The notes beneath the pieces are model-generated. The model was not told the DNA's origin, searched no databases, and saw only the letters and a list, made by a program, of their open reading frames with translations. From Rossellomorea vietnamensis (GTDB lineage: Bacteria > Bacillota > Bacilli > Bacillales > Bacillaceae_B), in assembly GCF_008180415.1 (NCBI RefSeq), contig NZ_VTEI01000008.1, positions 90,334 through 154,333 of the forward strand: a DNA stretch of 64,000 nucleotides, given 5' to 3'. Position numbers and translations under genes: made by a program. This document shows positions 58,030 to 64,000 of the stretch, in pieces; the stretch's first letter is position 1, and the number at the start of each line of letters is the position of its first letter.

Positions 58030-61002
58030 ATGAGGATCACTGACATACATATTTACGGTTTTGGAAAATTGGAGAACTTTGAACTGAAGGACCTGAGTGG
58101 CTTTTCTATTCTCTATGGAGAGAATGAAGCAGGAAAGTCTACGATCATGGCCTTCATTCATGGTGTACTATTCGGTTTCCCTACAAAACAGCAATCCCAG
58201 CAGAGGTATGAGCCGAAGACGCATGCCAAATATGGCGGGAAATTGACATTGATATTAGATGACGGCCATTCACTTACAATAGAGAGAATCAAGGGAAAAG
58301 CAGCAGGAGATGTGACTCTGTTTTATGAGGACGGATCAACTGGCGGTGAGGAAGAATTGAAGAGAGTATTGAAAGGCCTGGATAAGGCGGCCTTTCAAGG
58401 AATTTATTCGTTTAATATCCATGGACTTCAGGAGATTTCCAATCTGAAGGAAGAGGATATCAACCGTTATCTTTTAAGCTCAGGGATGACTGGCACTGAT
58501 GCACTCTTCAAGTTGGAAGAGCAATGGCAGAAGGAACTTGACAGGTTATTCAAAAAGTCGGGAAAGAAACCTGAAATCAATCAAAAAGTGTTGGAAATCA
58601 AACATAGTGAATTACAGTTAAAAAAAGCCAAAGAGAAAAATGAGGCTTTTACTCTGTTACTTGAAAAAAAGAACAGAGCGGAAGAAGCGTTGTCAGATTT
58701 TCGTAAAGAATCTGACCGAAAAGCAGAAGAAGTAAATCGCATTGAAGCACTTGAAAATTCTTGGCAGGATCTCTGCGAGTATCAGAACATAAAAGACAGG
58801 TTATCCCAATTGGAGAACCTTCATTCTTTTCCAGTAAACGGTCTGCAGCGCTTTGAAAAATGGCAAAGCCAGCATGTTCACCAAAAATCGGCCTTGGAAG
58901 TCACTCGTACTCGTTTAGCCGAACTGAATAAATCTTTAGACGAAAGTAAACCCGATGATACTCTTATTGATCGGACTGCCCTGTTCACGAGCATCCTTGA
59001 AAAAAGGGAGTTATACATAAGATGGCAGGACCAGGGTGCAGACCTGGAGCGTAAACTCACTGGCATCAAAGCTAAAAGAGACCAATTGATGAGGGAGTTG
59101 AATTTAGAAGATTTCGATTCTATCAAAGAGGTCCAATTGGATATAGTCATGAAAGACAGAGTAAAAAGCATAGAAGATTCCTTTTATAAACTGCAACTGA
59201 AAAAGGAAACTGTTATTGAAGCATTGCAAGAAGAAAAAAAGCAGCTGAGATTCCTGGAAGAACGCTGTGGGGAAATCGAAGAAAGTCTTCTGGAAGAAAC
59301 CAGCTATCAGGAGCTTCAAAAGAATGTAAGGGAAAGCAAAGAAGCAGATACCTTAAAGATTCAATACGAACTAGTTCAAGAACAACTTAAAGAGAATAAA
59401 GATAAACTGTCTAAAAGAAGTAAAAAAGGCTCTGCTATTTTAGTTAGTTCAGCTTTCTCAATCCTAACCGGACTTATGGTATGGTTCCTGTCGGATTCGT
59501 TACTAGCGGCTGCAGCAGTCTTCCTCATAGTCTTATCTGCTATAACTCTCTTCGTGAATTTACAGTCGAATAAAGACGGCAGTGATTATTATCGGCAGTT
59601 GAAGGACAAGGCAGAAAGTCTTCGTGAAAAACTGGATGCACAAGCCGGCGGAGAGGGAGAGCAGAACAGGAAGTTATTGAAGGAACAAACAGAATTAAGA
59701 GAGAACTGGAAACAATGGGTTTTGAAATTAGAGAACACAGAACATCGATTCCTAAAACTCCAAGAAGAACAGAAAGACTTATTCGTACAGGAAGAAAGGC
59801 TGCAGGAAAGGTTTCAAGATCTGGCAGGGGAGTTGCAGCTTTCACCTGATATGCCATGGAAACTGCTTGGTGAAGCTTTTGTGAGGCTCAAAGAATTAGC
59901 AGGACTATATGAAGAGGAGCATGAAGCATCTGATGCTTACAGAAACCTTCAGGAGAAGGTCTTACTTTTCTCCAAGGAGATTGAGGAAGCTGTGGAAGGT
60001 ACGATAATACAATTCACAGTGATTGAAGATACCTTATTGAGGATGAAAGATGCACTTGCTCTCAATGAAAAAAAATCCTTGTCCTGCAACCAAATGCTGA
60101 AACAGCGGGATGAAACGATTAAAGAATTTGAGTTCATCCAAGCACAGGTGACCTCGATTCATAGGGAATTGAAGGAGCTGTTGGCGGCAGCGGGTGCCGA
60201 GACTGAAGAAGAGTTCAGGCACAGAGCGGAATTAAAAAATGAAAGGCAATCCCTGGAACAACAGGAGAAAATCCTGTTTAACAGGCTGGGAGGAAAATTG
60301 ATTCAAGAATTCAATCTGCAGAAAGAGAAGAGTCATGAACTGTCGAAAATAAAAAGCAGCCTGAAAGAAGAAATCGCAGATTTGAAACAGAAGACACACA
60401 AAGAAAATGAAAGTCTTGCAGAAATGGTTTATGAAATCTCAGTGTTGGAAGAAGGAGAATCATACACCAGGCTGTTGTATAAATATCATGAGCAAAAAGC
60501 CGAATTAAATGAATTATCCAGAGAGTGGATGAAGTTCTCGTTGGCCCGGTCCGCTCTCAATAAGACAATGGAAGAGTATAAAAAAGAAAAACTTCCAAAG
60601 GTGATTGAAACGGCAGAGAAATACTTTCAATTGCTGACCAATGGGGAATATCACAAAATCCGATCCAACAAAGAGAAGTATTTCACCATTGAAAGAAAAG
60701 ACGGCGTCACTTTCACTCCTGACGAACTCAGCCAAGGAACAAAAGAACAATTATATATTGCGATAAGGTTCGCTTTGGTAAGGATACTGAAAGATGTTCA
60801 CTCAATGCCGGTGATCATTGATGATGGCTTTGTCAATTTTGATGAAAAAAGAACAGAAGCAGTCCTGAGGCTGATGAAGGAATTCAAAGGCGAGATCCAA
60901 GTACTGTTCTTCACCTGCCATTCCCATATTGTCAGGAAACTAGAAAGCAATGAAGTCATTAATTTAAATAAAGAGAGGCTGGCTGCAGCCGGGGAACATT
61001 AA
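58030..61002 (+). CDS. yhaN: YhaN, SbcC/Rad50-like ATPase
   Basis: A 990-residue SMC-like ATPase. Walker A SILYGENEAGKSTIMAFIHG is near residues 27-46. Long coiled coils fill the middle, with a hydrophobic hairpin (ILVSSAFSILTGLMVWFLSD, then AAAVFLIVLSAITLFV near residues 480-510). The C-terminal signature/Walker B side has ELSQGTKEQLYIAIRFAL and VIIDDGFVNFDEKR. The membrane-like hairpin is a feature of YhaN proteins rather than classic SbcC. ATG 58030 follows GAGGAGGTGA; the in-frame GTG at 58021 overlaps that site. Partner is YhaO. Confidence 0.92.
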   Translation: MRITDIHIYGFGKLENFELKDLSGFSILYGENEAGKSTIMAFIHGVLFGFPTKQQSQQRYEPKTHAKYGGKLTLILDDGHSLTIERIKGKAAGDVTLFYEDGSTGGEEELKRVLKGLDKAAFQGIYSFNIHGLQEISNLKEEDINRYLLSSGMTGTDALFKLEEQWQKELDRLFKKSGKKPEINQKVLEIKHSELQLKKAKEKNEAFTLLLEKKNRAEEALSDFRKESDRKAEEVNRIEALENSWQDLCEYQNIKDRLSQLENLHSFPVNGLQRFEKWQSQHVHQKSALEVTRTRLAELNKSLDESKPDDTLIDRTALFTSILEKRELYIRWQDQGADLERKLTGIKAKRDQLMRELNLEDFDSIKEVQLDIVMKDRVKSIEDSFYKLQLKKETVIEALQEEKKQLRFLEERCGEIEESLLEETSYQELQKNVRESKEADTLKIQYELVQEQLKENKDKLSKRSKKGSAILVSSAFSILTGLMVWFLSDSLLAAAAVFLIVLSAITLFVNLQSNKDGSDYYRQLKDKAESLREKLDAQAGGEGEQNRKLLKEQTELRENWKQWVLKLENTEHRFLKLQEEQKDLFVQEERLQERFQDLAGELQLSPDMPWKLLGEAFVRLKELAGLYEEEHEASDAYRNLQEKVLLFSKEIEEAVEGTIIQFTVIEDTLLRMKDALALNEKKSLSCNQMLKQRDETIKEFEFIQAQVTSIHRELKELLAAAGAETEEEFRHRAELKNERQSLEQQEKILFNRLGGKLIQEFNLQKEKSHELSKIKSSLKEEIADLKQKTHKENESLAEMVYEISVLEEGESYTRLLYKYHEQKAELNELSREWMKFSLARSALNKTMEEYKKEKLPKVIETAEKYFQLLTNGEYHKIRSNKEKYFTIERKDGVTFTPDELSQGTKEQLYIAIRFALVRILKDVHSMPVIIDDGFVNFDEKRTEAVLRLMKEFKGEIQVLFFTCHSHIVRKLESNEVINLNKERLAAAGEH

Positions 61003-61084
61003 CAGGGCGAAGGCATTAGTAAATCTCACTCTTTTTCGGTACAATACGGAGTAGCACAAAGGAATGACAGAAAGGAAATACACT

Positions 61085-62290
61085 ATGGATCGTAAAGAAG
61101 GATGGACTCAGGCAAGGGGTCCTTTAGCCTTATTAAGCTTCAATCTATTCATCATCATGGTTGGAATCGGATTGGTAATTCCAATCCTTCCATTTTATGT
61201 TGAAAAATTCAACGCGAATGCACAAGTGCTTGGAGCCCTCGTGGCAGTATTTGCTTTCATGCAATTTTTATTTGCTCCCGTTTGGGGGAGGCTTTCTGAC
61301 AGGGTTGGCCGTAAGCCGCTCATCACGATCGGTTTAATCGGGTTCGCCATCGCTGAATTTGTCTTCGCGTTTGCTTCCGGTTTGTGGATGCTGTTTGTTT
61401 CAAGGATACTTGCAGGTATTTTTGGCTCTGCCTTGATGCCGACTGCCATGGCTTATGTCTCTGATGTTACGGAACCAGAGAAGCGCGGACAGGGTATGGG
61501 AATCTTGGGGGCAGCAATGGGAATGGGGATTGTCATTGGTCCGGGAATCGGAGGATGGCTTGCGGAATACGACCTTTCCTATCCTTTCCTGTTTGCCGGG
61601 ATTGCCGCATCCATTGCGGCGGTTGTATCGATTTTGATTCTTCCGGAATCTTATACAAAGGAAATGCGTGCACAGGAAGAGCCTGAAGAGAAAGAGAACC
61701 AGTTTATACTCATGAAAAAAGCACTTGGAAGCCCGGTTGGCTTTCTGCTCGTACTTGTCTTCATCATGAGCTTCGGCCTCGCTAACTTTCAGGCAATCTT
61801 CAGCTATTATGCCCTCGAACGATACGGCTACGGCCCGCAGGAAGTGGGATTCATCATCCTGGTGATAGGATTGATCGGGACCGTGGTACAGGGCTTTGGA
61901 GTCGGAAAAATGACCCAATGGCTTGGAGATCAAAAGGTTGTGACCATATCACTCCTCATCAGTGCATTTGGTTTTGTCATCATGACGCTTGCTCCTAATA
62001 TGGTCTGGGTCCTGATTACGACAGCGGTCTTTTTTGTCGGGAACTCCATGCTGCGCCCTTCATTGAATTCCCTGATTTCAAAGCTTGCTGGTAAAAGGCA
62101 GGGGATGGTCATGGGGCTGAACAACTCTTTCTTGAGCCTCGGGAATGTAGCAGGACCATTGATCGCCGGAACACTGTTTGAATGGAATATCCATATTCCT
62201 TATCTCTTCGGTGCTGTTATCATGATTATCGGCCTGATTTCAACGAAGGTATGGATAGCGAAAAAAGGGAAAGCTGACGCAGCAGGCTGA
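61085..62290 (+). CDS. MFS multidrug transporter (Bmr/NorA-like)
   Basis: A 401-residue MFS protein with about 12 membrane helices. GRLSDRVGRKP is the loop 2-3 signature and GPGIGGWLAEY the helix-5 motif C of drug/H+ antiporters. ATG 61085 follows GAAAGGA; an earlier ATG at 61064 lacks a site. It sits between yhaN and yhaM, which are adjacent in the B. subtilis order as I remember it, so it looks like an insertion. The substrate is unknown. Confidence 0.85.
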   Translation: MDRKEGWTQARGPLALLSFNLFIIMVGIGLVIPILPFYVEKFNANAQVLGALVAVFAFMQFLFAPVWGRLSDRVGRKPLITIGLIGFAIAEFVFAFASGLWMLFVSRILAGIFGSALMPTAMAYVSDVTEPEKRGQGMGILGAAMGMGIVIGPGIGGWLAEYDLSYPFLFAGIAASIAAVVSILILPESYTKEMRAQEEPEEKENQFILMKKALGSPVGFLLVLVFIMSFGLANFQAIFSYYALERYGYGPQEVGFIILVIGLIGTVVQGFGVGKMTQWLGDQKVVTISLLISAFGFVIMTLAPNMVWVLITTAVFFVGNSMLRPSLNSLISKLAGKRQGMVMGLNNSFLSLGNVAGPLIAGTLFEWNIHIPYLFGAVIMIIGLISTKVWIAKKGKADAAG

Positions 62291-62297
62291 CTCAGCA

Positions 62298-62336
62298 AAG
62301 ACAGCAGGAGGAACTTCATCCTGCTTGTCTTTTTTA
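62298..62336 (+). terminator. Terminator of the MFS gene
   Basis: AAGACAGCAGGA pairs with TCCTGCTTGTCTT (one bulged T), then TTTTT. Confidence 0.8.
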
Positions 62337-62450
62337 GAGGTTCTTTTCACATTTCTATGAGTCAATCAAATTATGGCAAAGCCTTTCCTGTCAGCCTTAG
62401 ATTGAGATTATGGTATACTAGCAGAAACAAGAGAAATGGGAGGAGTAAGA

Positions 62451-63392
62451 ATGTCAGGGATTGCTCAATATGATGTCGGCTCATCAGTTGAATTATTCAT
62501 GCTGATCAAGCAGACGACAAAAGGAACAACCAACACAGGCAAACCATTTTTAACTTTGATTCTGCAGGACAAAAGCGGTGATATCGAGGCGAAACTGTGG
62601 GATGCCAGCGAGCAGGACGAAGTCAATTTTCAGCCGGAAACGATTGTGAAGGTCTCCGGTGATGTTCAAAGCTACAGGGGCAAGAGCCAGCTTAGAATCA
62701 GGCAGATTAAACCAAGTTCTCCTGGGGATGGCCTTGAAATAGGAGATTTCCTTCAGACTGCGCCTTTGAGCATTGATGAAATGAGCAGTAAAATCACTCA
62801 ATACATTTTTGAAATGAAAAACCCGAACATACAGCGGATCACCAGGCACCTATTGAAGAAATATCAAAAGCCGTTTTTAGAGTATCCAGCTGCAACAAAA
62901 AACCATCATGAGTTTGTTTCGGGCCTTGCCTACCATGTGGTATCAATGCTGGACTTGTCCAAGTCCATTGCATCCCTTTACCCATCCCTTGATACGGACT
63001 TGCTATATGCAGGGGTCATCCTTCATGATCTTGGAAAAGTATTTGAACTATCAGGCCCTACATCGACGGTCTATACAGTGGAAGGCAACTTACTTGGCCA
63101 TATTTCCATAATGATTAATGAAATTGGAAAAGCATCTGAAGAACTGGGGATAAAAGGGGAAGAAGTCATGATTCTTCAGCACTTGGTCCTCTCTCATCAC
63201 GGAAAAGCCGAGTGGGGAAGCCCAAAACCGCCGATGATTAAAGAAGCCGAAATCCTGCATTATATCGATAATATCGATGCAAAAATGAACATGCTGGATA
63301 AAGTGCTTGAAAAAACAAAGCCGGGAGAATATACGGAAAGGGTATTTGCCCTCGATAACCGTTCTTTCTACAAACCGACTTTTCATAACTGA
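62451..63392 (+). CDS. yhaM: 3'-5' exoribonuclease YhaM
   Basis: A 313-residue nuclease. An N-terminal OB-fold ([20 protein letters not shown]) is followed by an HD domain ([16 protein letters not shown], then VILHDLGKV and [10 protein letters not shown]). YhaM trims RNA, and in vitro DNA, from the 3' end. ATG 62451 follows GGGAGGAG. It is followed by a terminator and yhaL, as in B. subtilis. Confidence 0.95.
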   Translation: MSGIAQYDVGSSVELFMLIKQTTKGTTNTGKPFLTLILQDKSGDIEAKLWDASEQDEVNFQPETIVKVSGDVQSYRGKSQLRIRQIKPSSPGDGLEIGDFLQTAPLSIDEMSSKITQYIFEMKNPNIQRITRHLLKKYQKPFLEYPAATKNHHEFVSGLAYHVVSMLDLSKSIASLYPSLDTDLLYAGVILHDLGKVFELSGPTSTVYTVEGNLLGHISIMINEIGKASEELGIKGEEVMILQHLVLSHHGKAEWGSPKPPMIKEAEILHYIDNIDAKMNMLDKVLEKTKPGEYTERVFALDNRSFYKPTFHN

Positions 63393-63399
63393 TCAGCAG

Positions 63400-63432
63400 A
63401 AATGACTTTCATTTGAAAGTCATTTTTTTTAT
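63400..63432 (+). terminator. Terminator of yhaM
   Basis: AAATGACTTTC (63400-63410) pairs with GAAAGTCATTT (63415-63425), then T. Confidence 0.9.
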
Positions 63433-63485
63433 TTCTCCACATATATTTGGAATAGTAGGACAAACAGTGGAGGGGATATATAATT

Positions 63486-63665
63486 ATGACGTTGCCTATT
63501 TGGATGTATTTCATTGTAGCAGGTATCTTCGTCAGTGCTTACATGGCCATGAAATCAGCTAAAGAAGATAGAGAAGTGGAAAATGAATGGATTGAGCAGG
63601 AAGGGGAGGTCTACATTAAACGGATGGAGAATGAGAAAGAAAAACGCCGCCAGCCATCTGTCTGA
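63486..63665 (+). CDS. yhaL: YhaL-like sporulation membrane protein
   Basis: A 59-residue protein with one N-terminal membrane helix (LPIWMYFIVAGIFVSAYMAM) and a charged tail (EVENEWIEQEGEVYIKRMEN). Position just after yhaM and length match YhaL, described as sporulation-associated in B. subtilis. GGAGGGG lies nine bases before the ATG. A strong terminator follows. Confidence 0.8.
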   Translation: MTLPIWMYFIVAGIFVSAYMAMKSAKEDREVENEWIEQEGEVYIKRMENEKEKRRQPSV

Positions 63666-63690
63666 ATTATAAACACCGATATGGCTAGTA

Positions 63691-63720
63691 AAAGGGAAGC
63701 ACTAAAAAGTGCTTCCCTTT
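63691..63720 (+). terminator. Terminator of yhaL and likely group II intron target
   Basis: AAAGGGAAGCACT (63691-63703) pairs perfectly with AGTGCTTCCCTTT (63708-63720), a 13-bp stem with a 4-base loop. The intron 5' end begins seven bases later. Confidence 0.9.
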
Positions 63721-63726
63721 GGTGTT

Positions 63727-64000
63727 GTGCGCCTGGCATGGGTGCAATCTATAGGGTGTAAGTCCCGAACTGTGAAGGCAGAAGTAGCAGTTAGCTTAAC
63801 GCAAGGGTGTCCATGGTGACGTGGAATCTGAAGGAAGCGAGCGGCAAACCTCCGGTCTGAGGAACACGAACTTCATAAGAGGCTAGTATTGTTGGACGAG
63901 TTTGCAACACAAAACAAAGTCCTTTCTGCCGAAAGCAATACAAAGTAAATGAAGCAGATAGGTGGAGGGAAAGATTGTACTTTTACCCAGGGAGGTCTGA
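63727..64000 (+). mobile_element. Group II intron, 5' end (truncated by the window), probably class IIC
   Basis: Begins GTGCGCC, the group II 5' consensus. Domain I landmarks follow: GGGTGCAATCTATAGGGTG, AAGTCCCGAACTGTGAAGGC, CAGTTAGCTTAACGCAAGG and GGTCTGAGGAACACGAAC. These match remembered bacillus introns of the B. halodurans type. Insertion just after a terminator hairpin is typical of class IIC. The reverse-transcriptase gene and 3' end are beyond the window. Confidence 0.88.

Noticed and set aside
61400..61933. 177-codon minus-strand ORF
   Set aside because: Antisense shadow of the MFS transporter; composition follows the membrane-protein codons on the opposite strand.

Overview
The window is a low-GC, spore-forming Firmicutes chromosome segment, Bacillaceae (Bacillus sensu lato). 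Spore genes (splAB, an alpha/beta SASP, YheC/YheD proteins, YhaX, YhaL), SigY, BmrCD, MsmX and HemZ all read as Bacillus-type proteins. Much of the right half follows the order remembered for the B. subtilis yhe/yha region (bmrCD, yheE, yheD/C, yheB, yheA, yhaX, hemZ, yhaR, yhaQP, yhaO, yhaN, yhaM, yhaL). A species cannot be named from sequence reading alone.

Left part (1-15.4 kb): the 3' end of an HD-GYP protein is translationally coupled to a 21-codon Cys/Trp-rich peptide ORF. A terminator, a PqqD-like/M50 membrane metallopeptidase and a KinB-like membrane histidine kinase follow. Next come an FbpA-like small protein, an aldo/keto reductase, a TPP-riboswitch operon for a thiamine-precursor ABC transporter (thiY, MTH1187-type protein, thiX, thiZ, TatD hydrolase), splAB, an ArsC-like protein that has lost its catalytic P-loop, a frameshifted GNAT gene, a globin-sensor-type (HisK_N) histidine kinase, an XRE regulator, a universal stress protein and a decayed P-loop NTPase gene.

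Middle (15.5-37.8 kb): an MFS exporter; a long non-coding repeat region; the sigY operon with a recognisable SigY-type promoter; bmrCD behind a leader-peptide/attenuator region; an AadA-like nucleotidyltransferase; a broken IS605-type tnpB element with its right-end RNA region preserved; an MltG-like pair; tcyABC cystine uptake; fumC; a SASP gene with a structured leader and SigG promoter; msmX with a cre-overlapped promoter; and a PucR/CdaR-type regulator.

Right part (37.8-64 kb): four tandem YheC/YheD ATP-grasp genes, yheB, yheA, yhaX (SigE promoter), hemZ, an acyl-CoA synthetase with a perfect cre site, yhaR, yhaQP, an FAD protein, yhaO-yhaN, an MFS transporter, yhaM, yhaL, and the 5' end of a group II intron lying just after a terminator.

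The intergenic DNA is unusually rich in structured repeats: at least four MITE-like elements with 8-bp target duplications, two copies of a ~540-bp non-coding repeat, and several arrays with a 52-53-bp period whose units are imperfect hairpins. The best candidates for undescribed biology are the HD-GYP/peptide/M50/kinase locus and the hairpin arrays.
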